Both the position numbers and the translations under genes were made by a program. A DNA stretch of 64,000 bases from Steromphala cineraria (lineage: Eukaryota; Mollusca; Gastropoda; Trochida; Trochidae): assembly GCA_916613615.1 (NCBI GenBank), contig OU744721.1, positions 52,338,747 to 52,402,746 of the forward strand, written 5' to 3'. Each line of letters opens with the position of its first letter. Position 1 is the stretch's first letter. Under the pieces are notes generated by a model. It had not been told where the DNA came from, did no database searches, and was given only the letters and a program-made list of their open reading frames with translations. Below, one piece after another: positions 21,321 through 35,114 of the stretch.

Positions 21321-24300
21321 CATTCAACAGCATTTGAGGGTTTATGTATATATTATTGTATCAGATACTTTAACAGGTAGAGTTTCAATAGCCCTTGCAC
21401 TAAGCAAGTTTGGGTCTTTCAGGGGCCTGAAGTGTATGAATGGAAGCGTCAACATTCACACAGAGCGCGGCACATTTCATCACTTGTGACAGCCTTGTAA
21501 GGGAGTGTAGTGTTTGGACACCCTGGCCCATTGTGTTGGTCTTGTACCTGTAGCAAGACTCTATGGGCATCCTGCACCCGTGCAAACACTCAATTTGAAA
21601 TGTTCAAAAGGTAACATGTTCCCAACAAAATCAAATTTTCAAGTCCCTTTGTGCATTTTTCGAACCCGTGTTGTTATTTCTTGGTGAAATGTTGGTCTCT
21701 CATTCAAGTACCCAGATTAACTTTCACTTTGTACAACACTTGCTTCAAGCAGTATAGAGGGTAAACATTTATCATAAACTAGAAGTGGCAGACAAAATAC
21801 AGCTTTTAAATATTTGAAAATTTTTTAACACAAGGTTCTCAGTTTTATTGTAATTTCAGGGCTGTTATGTTGAAAAATGTTGGGTATGTGAATTTAAAAT
21901 GTGTTTTCATTAAAGCTTCACTTTAACTCTTTTACCTCACTCTTTCACTCAGTGTTCAGGACTCTTGCAATAATTTTATTGCAAATAATTTGATGCCATT
22001 TTGTAAGTTAATTGTTCTATTTCAATCATATACAACATAAATAGGTGAGGAACTATTGTATCAAAAATAATCAGGTTTCCCCCAAAAAGTGCATAATCAT
22101 ACTTGAACCATAAAATTTAACCAAAAAGCAAAAGATGATATGTTCCTCAGTATAAATATTAGATGTAGTAAGTTATTGGAATTTAACAGTTTCATAATCA
22201 ATAAACTTATTGTGAAATTGTCAAAATCATGTCCATTTTTTTTACTTTTTAAAGATTTAATCTTTGAAGGATTCAAACTCCCACCAATTTGTCACTCAAC
22301 CTGAGTGTACTATTGCAGAAAGTGATATCCAGAAAAGAACAATGTCATATTAGTTCACTTTCTAAATGGCATGCATTTCTTATATTTTTGTCCAGCAATT
22401 TTTTACAAATTTGAGATGTAGGATACATTTGTAAACCTGTGCGAGAACGTGGTGTTATTGTGTTTCTTGCGGAACCTAATTCTGTGGAGTTCTTCACCTG
22501 GAAGAGACTTCCTCAATCTCACTGAACCATTTCTGTTTGCATCCAGCTTGAAAAGGCTGTGAAATGGGGTCCTATTCAAAACATTGAGTTTTTGGCATTT
22601 TAACAAATCTTTGATCTAGGCAAGCAGAGAAAGGCGACTCGGAATCAGTTAACCTGAAATTCTTGAAGTTGCTTAAACAAAATGTCAACAGCGCTGTCTA
22701 GAGAGGAACAAAAAAGGCAAGAAAACATCTCCCATTTCCCTCAAGTTGAAACCAGCATCTTCAAAGGGTAGCCATTAGAGACCTCGGCAAGATAATTTTT
22801 CCTTTTGAAAGTAACAATTTTCTGAGAAATTGTCACCAAAACTTGTGACGGACTCCCAAGCGAGACCGAACAAAGCGTGCTTCTCCTGGGGTTTTGTCCC
22901 AGTGGAGGAAGAAAGAAACAGTTATTACTCCATGATATTTGCCCTTATAAAGGCTGGGCGGTAACATGAAGCCTGAAGTGTTCCCAGAAAAACAACCTCT
23001 CCTGCCATGCTTAATAACATGGTGTTCTTGTGCTTGTAGTTTGTGATCGAATGACACAACAATAAATGGACAGTTAAAATTCACTGTTAGCATCAAGCAA
23101 TGACATTAAAAATTCTCGTAAGCGATTATGGTGTTTTCTTCCCCTGAGGTTTTCCATAACTCGAACAGGTTATCATTATTTGAGATTGTAAATCAAGTAG
23201 CCCACATCTAAAAAGAGTAAAATGGGGAGTGATTTAGAACTTGTTTCATAAAGGGAAAAATAATGAAAACATTGGGGACTCTGACAGAAATTATTGGAAA
23301 CATTCCCCCACATAAAGACTGACATTTGTGATGTGCCTTTCTTTCACATCAAGCACAATGTAGCTGTCAACTTGTAGGCTTAAGTAGTGCCTTTGACATC
23401 CAGCGTTTTTCTTCCAGTTCTAAATAAACTCCATAATTTGTCAAACAACAACAAAGTTGCTCAATGACAATTTAACTTCTGATGTGCACGGAACAGTTTT
23501 GTTTCAATTACTTGCCATATATAACTTAAAGATGCCCACTTTTTATTGATAAAAATAAGCATATATAAGATTTATCAGAAATTGTTTAGATTGGGAAAAG
23601 AAAACCATACAATGATACCATATTTGTTGAACATCATAATTACTATCATCCCATATCTATTAAATACTTTACCTACAAATTGCCCTTCTACAATTAGATT
23701 AAATTGTTTGACCTAAAGTATTCAAATTAAAAGCCTATCCCTCCCAGGATAAGTATAATGCCTATATTCAACCTCAGCAACTAGGTCACGCAGCTACTGT
23801 TGAAACATGATACGCTGACTTACATCCATACATTTCATTCAAGTTTTCTGCACCAGTGAAACTAAATAGCCCACCAAGCTAGCCCAGCCCATGTAGGTCA
23901 CATCATTACAATTCTCAGCTGTTTGTGTAGGCTGCAATGTACACTCGTCAATTGCACTGTGTACTAGCCATCTATGATATAGGGAGCAGTGAACACCTGG
24001 ATAGCCTCGTAGATTTCAATCAATCTTATCACGATTACACCTAAGCAACCTCTATTGAACAGGAAATAACTTCCCTTTAATATCATATGATTTATCACCA
24101 ATTATGCTTCAACTACCGCCCCTTTTTATGATTTACAACCTGTCGAATGCCTTTTCTTTCATACATCACTTACACCTTACAATAAATGTTTCATATCATA
24201 CAATTGCATCTGTCACTTTTGAAACTATTTGATAGCTATGTTTTATGCCTTAGTCCTTTGCTATTCAATAACAGCTAGAAACACTTTTATTTTGCAATAG

Positions 24301-25051
24301 TCACTCAAATCTACTAAGAAATATTTCATACTTGAATGGAGAAATCTTCAATTAATTTTTTTTCTAAATTCAATATCTATCAAATTATGCTTTATACCAA
24401 TTGAACTCCTGAAGACAGAAATCTTATTTTGATACCTTGCTATCCTTGTAGCACTGTCTAGAAATTGGGGAAAAAATCTTTTTAATTGTCCAAATGCAAC
24501 TTGTAACATTGGATGATAAAATGATTTCATCAGTAATCTCCTGCAGTTTCAATTTGAATATTTAATTGAATTGCCAACTATTTCAAACTGACACTTCCAA
24601 TAAATCAATGCACTAATTCATGTTTAATGTTGAAATAATATGTGCAGTAATAATTTTCAAAGCAAAATCACAAAACCAAAATTTTTGGATCAGAATGATA
24701 TATGAGTTGATGGAGAAAACTAAATAATGTAAAAGTGTCAACGCAAAACAAATTTTTATTCAATATCAAGAAAGCACTTTGTATCAGATGAGTAAAACAA
24801 AAACATTTTGAGTCATTTTTTAGATATCTTAGGAAAAAAAGGTACATATAAAAGATAATTCACATGATTAGAACACAATGAGAGGGATAATGGCAGTGAC
24901 AGGTGACAAATGGGTTGACCTGTATTACCTGGCTGACACTAACGACATGACAAAGGAATGTCAGCTACGTGTCTGATGTACGCGGTGCCTCCCTCCAACT
25001 TTCACCCTGGTCGTCTGTCTACTGGTGCAAGAACTTCAGTTTACCTTTAGT

Positions 25052-25343
25052 GGGGTTTATCGCCACTTTCAAGAGTATTTCATGGCTGCTAGTATTATTG
25101 CAGGGTGAAAGTCCGCAACACTATTGTGGCTATGCATTGCAGTAAACCTGTGAGCATCGGCTGGAACTAGCAACCATGGGTGGTACTGCGCTGAAATTCA
25201 GTGTAGCATTGCACCTAAACCTGATTGCGTGTAAAACAGTCCTCTACAGCAGACAAAGTTGCCAAGCACCCTGGTGGGATTCGAACCACTGACCTCCTGA
25301 TCCGAAGCCGAACGCGCTAACCACTGCGCTATCCCGCCCCCTG
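25052..25343 (-). mobile_element. tRNA-Arg-headed SINE, copy 1
   Basis: The element reads on the minus strand. The head contains a Pol III A box (TAGCGCAGTGGTTAGCGC) and B box (GGTTCGAATCC), with an anticodon loop CTTCGGA as in tRNA-Arg(TCG). The body follows toward lower coordinates (ATGGTTGCTAGTTCCAGCC, then GGCGATAAACCCC). A perfect 9-bp target duplication ACCTTTAGT flanks it (25043-25051 and 25344-25352). It is a retroposon, not a functional tRNA gene. Confidence 0.9.
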
Positions 25344-25618
25344 ACCTTTAGTAGGTGGTTCAAATGTATTTATTTCAAGAAAAGATACATGAACTGGATT
25401 GGTCAACAAGTTTGTGTGAGCTAGTGAAGATCGCTCAAACAACAAACAGATAGGAGGAGGTTGGTCTTAATAATGTTGCAAATCAATTAAAGGAATCTTG
25501 TTTATCCCACTTTTCCCGGATTCCGAAGGAGTGAGCATACATACAACTAAATTGAAGCTTTTAACAATAAAGAAGTTGTCATCCTGGAAATATTGCTATT
25601 CTTATGTATACCAATAAC

Positions 25619-25800
25619 AGATAAAAAATAGATTGGAAACCTGGCCTGTTCTGAAAATTAATTGGTCAATTCCTTGGGGAAAAATAATTTTTTCGAAAAG
25701 TTACCAGTCCTGACTAAAAAGTAACCAGTCCTGGCAAAAACTAGCTAGTTGAAGGAGTGACGGACAGGCTATATTTTAAGCACTGCAAATAATTGCCCTA
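25619..25800 (+). repeat. Dispersed repeat pair, copy 1
   Basis: It shares AAATAGATTGGAAACC, AATTGGTCAATTCCTT, AACCAGTC, TGGCAAAA and GGCTATATTTTAA in order with 39197-39345. No ends or coding capacity identified. Confidence 0.75.
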
Positions 25801-26934
25801 AGACTCTAAAGGACCCTTATTTTTTTCCAATGTAAATTCTTGAAATAACTTTTTTAAATTTTCATTTTTATTTCAAGGGAGTAGATTTATGCATTAATGA
25901 CATATTCCATGTCATGGTTTAGTACAACACTTACCTACGACCCCATTTTACGATACTGAGTTCATTAAGTGCTTGACTTTGTCTCTAATCACTACTTAAA
26001 GTTTATCTTACGACGGAGGTAATCTTACTATTGATGCAGTGATATTTAACTGACATGTATGTCTCAGAAGTGTTTAATATGCCTCTTGTATATATATATT
26101 GGTGATAAATAACTTTATGACTTCATTTTTGGCAAAATTTCTCTTATCGATCCTGTAAACATTTAATTCAGTCAAATGTTCGAATATTGATATTTTTCAC
26201 CTATTCTAACATACGACTTGTTTTTCGAATATGGAGATTAGAATCTAGTTTTTATCTATTGTATGATAACCTAATGAACGATCGTTTACCAATATGTTCA
26301 CCTAATGTGTTCACCTAATGTGTTCACACCTTTATAACACATCTTCTACAACTTGCCAAGAACACACTGTTTATAATCAAGACATTTGCACGACTATCAT
26401 TCATTTAGAGTTAAAAACTGTCCTACCAGAATAAGCCTTATTTAGTATCGGTGTCAAGCCGACAAAAGCCTGTATTTTGTGTTGATACTATGGATTGATC
26501 ACATCTTTTAAGCACCCAACTGCTATTTCCATCAATCTTGATGATTGATAGCGCTATATTCTTCAACGGACAAGAATAAGAAGTGAAGAGCTCGCTCAAA
26601 GACAGATGTGTGATTCAATGGCGCCATTCTTAACCAAAAAAATAATTCATTTTCTATTACGATCCTGACAATGCATACATTTAACTCCTCAGCTGTGGAA
26701 GTTACAACTCCCACTGATAATACTGTCCCTTTAAAAAATCTTAACCCTTTACATGCTAATCTCAAATGGTACATTGATGTAGAGTTACTGTTGATTTTAA
26801 ACACTGTGCTATTATTGTTGAAAGTTTTTGTGATGATGTAGATTTTTCAAGATACGTATCTCGATATCTCAAAGCAATACAATTTGACATGATATATGTC
26901 ATGATAAATTTAATAATAAACTAGATTAGCGTTT

Positions 26935-28229
26935 GCGGGATACCGCAAAAGCAGAGCAGCCCCGGAACTTTGGGTTTCGCCTTACCCTGTTCCGCCTTTT
27001 ACAGGCCTCACCAAATTGGGAATTTTCTCGTGACCTTGACGTTTGACACTCAAGGTCACACAATCAATGAACACATTTCAATCAGTATAACATTATTGTA
27101 ATGAAGTAAAGTGTTAAAAATTAAATTAATCCATTTTCTCCATATATGTTGACCTTGCTGTGACCTTGACCTTCGACAGTTCGTACCAAAAACTTTTTGA
27201 AAATGTTGTACTTCTCAAGAGATAATATATACAAAATCTAAACTTCATAGCACAAAAACTTTTCAAGTTATTGTGTTTACAAGGTATTGCAATAACTCAT
27301 ATCTCATGACCTTGACCTTTGACCTTCAAGGTCACACAATAATTGAACACTTTTTACTGAGTATAGCAATCATGTATTGATTAAAAGTGATCATAGTTAA
27401 AATTAAGCATTTTCGCTAAACCATGCTTAAGTCATGACCTTGCTGTGACCTTCACCTTTGACGGATTGTAGCCGAAACCTTTTCAAATTTTTTTACTTTT
27501 CCAAGGATGATATATACCAAGTGAGAGCTTCATAGCACAAAAACTTTTCAAGTTATCGCGTTTACAAGGAATTTTGCGGTGATTTTATAACTCGTGACCT
27601 TGACCTTTGAACTTGAAAGTGAACATGTCATAATGATTCCCTGGAAGTATTAACATTTAGACATGTTCATGAGTTCTGAAAAGCTAAATGGGATAAAGTT
27701 ATACACAAATTTAGTGCATTTTGTAATAACTCATATCTCATGACCTTGACCTTTGACCTTCAAGGTCACACAATCATTGAACACTTTTTATTGAGTATAA
27801 CAATCATGTATTGATTAAAAGTGTTCATAGTTAAAATAAAGCATTTTCGCTAAAACATGCTTACGTCATGACCTTGCTGTGACCTTGACCTTTGACGGAT
27901 TATAGCCAAAACCTTTTCAAAATGTTTTACTTTTCCAAGGATGATATATACCAAGTTAGAGCTTCATAGCACAAAAACTTTTCAAGTTATCGCGTTTACA
28001 AGGAATTCTTAGAGTGAATACATATCTCGTGACCTTGACCTTTGACCTTGAAAGTGAACGTGTCAAAATCGTTCCCCCGAGGTATGAGTAATAAGGTATG
28101 AATAAGAGTTCTGGAAAGCTTAGTGGAAAAAAGTTATAGCTAGTAGTACGAGTGCGGCGGCGGCGGCGGCGGCGGCGATGGAAACTTCACAAAAACTGAT
28201 AGCAGCCCCGTCCTTAGACGGGGCTGCTA
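26935..28229 (+). mobile_element. Nuclear-receptor-site repeat element, copy 2
   Basis: This is a fuller copy of the same element. It starts near GCGTTTGCGGGATACCGC and AGCAGAGCAGCCCCGG, carries the exact 20-base TGACCTTGACCTTTGACCTT at 27307, 27741 and 28030 with diverged versions between, then a run of CGG triplets (28154-28177) and the terminal hairpin GCAGCCCCGTC/GACGGGGCTGC followed by TAAT. Internal period about 434 bp. A fragment resembling the left end (GGACACCGCAAAAGCAGACGG) lies at about 20090-20115. Confidence 0.75.
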
Positions 28230-30089
28230 ATTATTTCAAGTTTTAAAAAAAAAATTATAATTTGAAAAATACTTAGATTTTCAGACAAAATTAGCAATTT
28301 CAGTCAGTGATACATATTGTAATACAAGAGTATACCATGATATGTGCAGCGTCGGATTAAAAATCACAATTCCCAAATACGACAATATATTGTCACATTT
28401 TTAGTTATTGTTTACTTTAGGTACCTAAAATTGTGTCGTCATAAACTATTCACTTTAATAACATTAATACGGAGACAGTGTTATATTTTGATAAAACATA
28501 ATATAACTGTTGGACCTCTAAATCTAAATTCTGCAAGTTTAAATAAATTTTGACTCTTTTCCAAAGTTAAATTCCAAAATATTGAATGATAAATTAAATC
28601 ACTTTCGATCCATAAACTCCTAAAAGTTAAACCACTGATAAAATCAAACTTTTATTCACAACATACTCAAAGTGTACTGTTTTATAAATATCAAAAACTT
28701 CAAAGATTATTTTTAAAAACAGTAGGAAAAAAGGCATTTTTCAATTTCCAGATGTTAAAACTCCAAGGCAAAATTCAAAGTGTCTTGAATCTAATTTATT
28801 AATACTTGCGCAATTCTCGCCCAGTGTACGTGTAATGTACACCAGTATGTAATAGGACCCCACAAGCAAGCCCTGTGTTTGGGAGTGTAAATCTAAACAC
28901 TAGGCAGATTACAATCTAACTAATTTGTAGAGGCAAAAGCTTATGTTATAGGTTGGCCATTTTCATTAAAACGTTTGACAGTTGTTACATACTACAGCTT
29001 GTAGTGTAGGAGCAGAAACTATTGAAGTAAATCTGGAAATATTTGAGTAAAACTTGGAATCTATTGAAAAGAGCATGTACACTGAACAAAATCAGTTGGG
29101 TTGTTCTTTTTAATATTTCGTCAGGTGGTCAATAGTAAAATATATCAATATTAAAAATTTCAAAATTTTCAAATATCCCTTAATATTCTATTATATTTTT
29201 TTCAAAAATGCAATTTCTCTCAAAAATGTTAACTTGATGTTATATGTCATAGACCAAATTGAAACAGGGTGAAATGAAAATATAAATGTCCTTAATAATA
29301 ATAAAATCTACAATTAAATGTATACCATTGTGATTGCATATAATACTTTAAATAATATACGGTTTTTGGTGAATAAACCAAATAGGCTCATTTTAGATTT
29401 GTTATCATTCTTGTAATCTTTAAACAAACGAGAAAATAAGATTTCACATATTTCAAAGGAAATGTGTTACTTCTAAAACTAAAATAGCTTCTAATCACTA
29501 CAATCTATGAGAAGAAGCAACAATAACATAGATGTTGAGATATAAATGATCCTTTCTCAAACTGAAATAACTTCAAATCACTGCTATCAGCGGCCAGACA
29601 AATAGAACTAAGGCAAACATTGAACTTTACAGAAACAAATTGTTTCTTAACCTGAAATAGCAAAAAAATCTGAAGATTAAAGTGTTGGTCCTTCAAACAT
29701 CTTATATTCTCAATCTGAAATAACACAAGAATAAAAACCAAAAAATCTCTTAGAAAACAGGGGAAAAGCTGTGTCAACTTGTGTTTAATAAGGACTGTCA
29801 CACTTTTTGTTTGACTATTGAAAGGTTGGTAGTAAAATGATCTCACAAAACAAAATTGTTACGTGTCACAAATAAGACATTTTTTTATTTAAGGATTGTT
29901 TTACATGTTTTGTGCCTCTATCGATATATAACAGCAACAAATTGTATAAAATCGCAATCCTTATAATTACAAAATCAACATTTTAACAAAGTTTTTCCTA
30001 ATTATTTTCTAAAAATCTGTCATCAATGTCGTGAGTTTGTGGTTTGTTACACGAAACAATACAAAGTTGAATGAAAATTGAGAACTCCA

Positions 30090-30520
30090 TAAACTAAAAC
30101 GGCCGAAGATTTAATTTCGTTTTCGCAACCATTGACACCCATGCAATCACATTTCGTCTTAACCGGAATCCGCATTTTCGAAATAACCCTAATTAGCATA
30201 TCACACGACGTTCAAAATGTCCGCAGTTTGCGAGACGCTCGAAGCTAACAAGCTTGAGTTATTAAAATGCAGCCTTTCCGGTGAATGTATGGATTGCGTT
30301 AGGGAGAGGAATGTATTTACTTGTTACAAACGCAGATTGGAAGTGAAAAGATATATTATATCTGTCTTTGTAACAGAACGTAACTCGCAACTGTCAAAAC
30401 CGGACCATTGCGTCAGGTGATTGTGACGTCACAAGGAATGAATGCACATGGTATGGTTGCAAATTTTTCTGCATTCATCGAGAAATGGCAGCAGGTTTTT
30501 GAGCGCTCTCGTCCAATCAG
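30090..30520 (+). other. CpG-rich island with short ORFs, function unknown
   Basis: A CpG-dense patch in AT-rich intron 2. On the plus strand it carries a 67-codon ORF at 30217-30420 (MSAVCETLEANKLELLKC at its start) preceded by AAAATGTCC. It also has TGACGTCA at about 30424-30431 and CCAATCAG at about 30512. A 43-codon ORF runs the other way just upstream (MRIPVKTKCDCMGVNGC). Neither resembles a family I know. It could be a promoter for an unannotated or antisense transcript, a regulatory element, or an old transposon fragment. Confidence 0.35.
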
Positions 30521-30811
30521 AATCGCGGAAATTAGTGTAACACATCCATTTTGTAATTATAAATCAATGAAATATGAACTTAGTAGAACATACATATAGG
30601 TTAAGAAATCCAAATCGATTTCCTTATTTTGATGGAACAGACAGTATCCACACATAAATGGCTGCATGCAATTTTCGATTAAAACATGACATGTTATTTT
30701 ACTACAGAAACTCAGTTTGAGTAAAAAGATGGTTACTCTTCTCAACTTATTTTGCATCAGCTAACATTCGGAATTATCATATGAGCGTATCCAATTGGTC
30801 GAGAACCGGTA

Positions 30812-30856
30812 AGTAAAAACAATATCGACCAGTCCTTGGTCAATATGGTTTTCCTC
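30812..30856. repeat. Short palindrome with CCTTGG centre
   Basis: The arms AAAACAATATCGACCA and TGGTCAATATGGTTTT flank GTCCT and pair imperfectly. The centre CAGTCCTTGGTC resembles the centres of the two longer foldbacks, suggesting a fragment of the same class. Confidence 0.5.
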
Positions 30857-30964
30857 TATTGTATAAAAACCGATATTGACCTAATCACCATATATATTAT
30901 TGAACCATTCAAACATTAGAAACAGTCTCTTTGACAAATTCATGTCTGTCTACAGAAACGGTCC

Positions 30965-31312
30965 TTAAAGGGGCAGTAGCAGGTTTTTATGGGGAAAATA
31001 AAGTGATGTCAGGAAAATGAAAATTAATGGTTCCAATTGACAGAAAATGTATCTAAACTTAATGAAGCAGTACTACTTCAAACATATAACTTAAAGTTTA
31101 GCCATGCGATTCCTTTTTCTTACACAAAATGAATATAAATGTTCACAAAAAATGGCCGCCATTGGATTTTATGTGAATCTCCATCCTTTGTTTTCTGACT
31201 TTGGATGATTGGCTTGTGTCAAAACTGTCAAATTAATACAGTCAGCATTAACTTTTATCAGTAAAAAATTTTAAATATAAAATTATCAAAAAACGTGCTA
31301 CTGCCCCTTTAA
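30965..31312 (+). mobile_element. TTAA-flanked MITE, copy 4
   Basis: TTAA at 30965-30968 and 31309-31312, with ends AGGGGCAGTAGCA/TGCTACTGCCCCT. The interior holds GCCATGCGATTCC, ACACAAAATGAAT and ATGGCCGCCATTGG in the family order. Confidence 0.92.
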
Positions 31313-34014
31313 ACCAACATAAGAAGACTGCTGAAGTCAAGAGGAACTCCCACACACACTGCAGGATATAAGCCAATGTAGAAATAATCAAAGCCTCACA
31401 CAAGCTAATGACTGCCGTATGTATCTTTGATCACTTAACCAGTATTCAGAAGCTATTTAACACTGGGCTAATTGCGCAATACATCACTTTCAGCGCACAT
31501 CAAACGCTGCTGTTCATACTGAAATATCGACAAGATAATAAGCCTGATTAGTGGAAAATTGTCCCTAATCTGTTGGAACGAGCAATTATTATGATTCATA
31601 ATGGCATCGCTTTCATTGATTGAATCTATTCTGTAATGGATTTAGCTGTGAATATTGATAAGAACAAAGAATGATTTTGTTATGAATATTGATATGTACA
31701 TTATAGAAGAATTTCAGTATTGCTTTTGATATGTATATTATCAAGAAATTCTCTATGAACCAAATCTTTATATCAGTATGTAGACCATTGGGCCCGCTTA
31801 CATATATATTACATCATTTCAAGTAAATGTCTATCTGCATACATATATTTAAAGATTTACCAATATATACAATATTGACTGATAATGAATTAATATTTAC
31901 TCAGACTCCAAAGGGTCTTTAGAAATATGATCTTTCAGATATTTCCAGAATCATACAATAACTGGATTGATTTCCTTGACAAAAAACTGTATCAATAGCT
32001 CGTAAGTGAGTCTTACATATACCATATAAACCAACATAAAGTTCAGACATCCAATAAAAAAAATTATGTATCAAATATAGCAGTTTTTAACCTTATTCAT
32101 ATTTCAATGCAAATTATCCTCAAGACTAAACAAAAAAAATTAATGCTCAAAATTTCCCCCCAAAATTCACAGTGACAATAAAAACTTACAACGCACATAG
32201 AAAAAAAAACATGTCCTCTCATGATATTGAACATGATGGTTATCTGCAACTTGTTTGTGTCGGAAGAAAAACTATCCAGCCTCTTGACAGTGATAGATAT
32301 GTATTCAAATGACATGTCACTTGCACACTGTTGTGTGGCTGCCGTAAAGACAGAAACTAAGGATATTGTAAAAGACATTCTTTTTGTCAGAACAAATTGA
32401 ACTATTGCAATGGCTTGCCAGAATTTTTTTCTGATAAAACAGTTTTTTCAAGAATCTCTTGCAGAACATGTTACTATGGTAACGATGGAAAACAAAGAAA
32501 TTTGTGTTTAATATGTACAGATTTCATACATTATCAAAACAAATCCAATATATGTAATACAATTATCAAAATTAAGCTTAATATTGATGTTCTACTTTCA
32601 GATGCCTTGTTTGACCAAGTTTGCCAGTTTGAGGTAATCTCTTTAAAATCAACCAGTAGATCATTGAAGAAAAATAGGCCTTTTAAATATTTGAAAAGAT
32701 TAATAATAAAGGTCATTTTGCAACTATTATCTAATGGCCCTCCTCTGCTACTTTGAAAAAGTTGCAAAGAATATTAACAGTTCTTGACCAATGTCCCCAC
32801 AAGGCACAATATGGCTGTCTCAATCAGTGAGTAAATTAAGTCTAGCTGCAACTTGTCAATTTTTTGTGCTAGGTCTTCAGCCTACTATATCTGACTTCAG
32901 TCAGAATCAGAAATACCTTTCAGGTTTGCCTTTCATCCTTGATAAGTGCAATGTACTCGCACCACAATTTTGACCCACGGCAGCAAGGTTTCAAACAGGA
33001 AGTGATGGAAACTAGTGCAGAATATGCATTGTCAGGGAAGCTCTGTTCAAGGCTATCTAGCAAGTAGCAAGTTTTAGACTCTCATTCAATCCATAAGAAA
33101 TAATATCCCAAAAATTTATCGAATGGGCTTTTTAAGAGAACATATTAATAACTTCAGCTCTCTTATTTGAGTCCAATTAGCCTTTAAGGACTGGCAAGAG
33201 TTCTTCTTTGCTAGCTCTGCCTTTCACAGAGTGGTGGGTTCAGGAATATCAAGCAAGTATGATTCCTCAAACTTCACTCAGTTTCCAACTAAAAATCTCT
33301 CTATTTAATCATTTTTCAACCAAAAAGGGCTAGACGCTTAGTGCAAGTTCTCCAATGTGTTAAAGATGAAGATGAGAATGTCAGATTGCAGCCAGGACAT
33401 ATTGAAAAGTCTTGATTCCAGGAAGCAGACACCATTAGCTCTGTGAGAGAGAGAGAGTGTACAGATGATCCTGCTGTGTGAGGAACAGCATCAACAGACT
33501 CTACCTCCAGCCATCTGCTCTCGTCCTCTCCGCCTCTTGGATTGGCAATCGAGATGTTGGTGAGATGATCAATATCATCATGCTTGACAATGACATTAGG
33601 ATCAATGTCGAAACATTGCTTCCAAAGAATAAAGAAGTTGATTATCCATAAAATAATACTCCTTATTTATCTCTCTGCCTCACTCTCAAGTGTCCAAGCT
33701 ATCATAGTCGCCTCATACCTTGAGTGTATAATCGAAAATTATCATCAAGTGTCCCAGATATCATATATCCTACATAGCTTGAGGAAATAATTGAAAAACG
33801 TTGTGAACTAGGATACTTTTCAGAGGTTGAAGTGAGTGAGTGAGAAGGGTTTAGCAGGCTTTGATGACAGGAAACAGACATCAGACACCAGACACAGTAA
33901 GAGAGAGTACACAGCAGAACCTCGCCTGCTGTGGCAATTGGAAGAACATCTTCATCAGATTCAAATCTGTGTCTATACTTGACCCTTCCTGCAGTGATCA
34001 ACTCCATTCCTCTA

Positions 34015-34082
34015 TGATTTTCCTTGCCGTTAATGGCTGGAATACTGCCTAAGGGGCGTCAAACTCTAACTCACTTACTCAA
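34015..34082 (-). mobile_element. GTGAGTGAGT-type SINE fragment
   Basis: On the minus strand it reads GTAAGTGAGTTAGAGTTTGA, CGCCCCTTAGGCAGTATTCC and AGCCATTAACGG. This matches the fragment at 51035-51120 and resembles, from memory, a widespread molluscan SINE with GTGAGTGAGT, ACGCC, GCAATATTCCAGC and CGGCGG in the same order. It supports a molluscan source. Confidence 0.6.
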
Positions 34083-35114
34083 TGCCTTTCTCTTGAGATT
34101 CTTCTAGCTTTTTCTAGCTTTGGACTAAGCATGAATAAGTTTATGAATTTTTGAATAGATACTTATTGCTCCTTGGTTTTGCTTGATGACATTTAAATCA
34201 ATGTTGAACCATCACTTACAAAGAATAAAGAAGTGGTTCAATCATACAATGTCCTTATTTTTCATTACATCAACTTCTGGAATGGCAATAAATAAGATAC
34301 AGATTTTGCTTGAGACAGAAGTTTTAAAATACTGATGGAAGGATGGAAGGACGGACCCACAGAATGACCACTATATTCTTATTAAAAGATGTTGCAAATG
34401 TAGTTGAAATCATGATATCTGCATGAAGATTTCAATGCAAGACTCACAGTAGTCAGTTCTTATTCTTCATAACAATTTGAGTTTTGAATACAGAGAGCAA
34501 TATACACACATAACATGGGCAAGTCATTAAGAAGACAGCCATGCTGAACTAACCAAAATGACATATGTGACTTATGGCATATGTGACTAAAGGTCTATCT
34601 CAAAAAATAATTTTAATGTGTACTCGGTAGGCAGTGTAACAGTGATTCTACAGAACTCAACAATAACATTGCCATAAGCAGGCTCAGAAAGCGTAAAAGT
34701 CTCTTTGACAAGGGATATGAAAACATCTTGATTCACATTCAATATTCAGGTTATGGAACTAAAGGATTTAATTTCTTCCTAATATCATATTGTCCTTCCC
34801 CTGACAACAGTTCTTAATTTCATCTTTATTTGCTATTGCAGGTTAAGATGTGCCATTTCTGAAAAGGCCAAAGTGTCATATCCACCGAGACATGGTAAAT
34901 ACTTTAATATACTTACACAACATTTGTATTCCAAATGAAAATTCCAAAAGAAAGTTATCTAAATCCAGAGAAAAGTGTATGACCTTTTAAGACAAAAAGT
35001 TGAAATTCTTTTGGGGAATAATTCAAACAAGGAATTTGGCGTTAAATCTGTATGGAGAAACATTTTAATGTTAAAGATTTCCTGAAAAATTGAAAAACAT
35101 ATCAAATACACTTG

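Noticed and set aside
22833..23096. An 87-codon minus-strand ORF in a slightly GC-richer patch
   Set aside because: No domain, splice context or similarity recognised; indistinguishable from chance.
25268..25343. A functional tRNA-Arg gene on the minus strand
   Set aside because: The tRNA-like part continues into a repeat body, is flanked by a retroposition target duplication, and has a homologous deleted copy at 36769-37060. It is a SINE head.
29505..29846. A 113-codon minus-strand ORF with hydrophobic stretches
   Set aside because: AT-rich composition (runs of Phe, Leu, Ile) is typical of non-coding DNA; no known motif.
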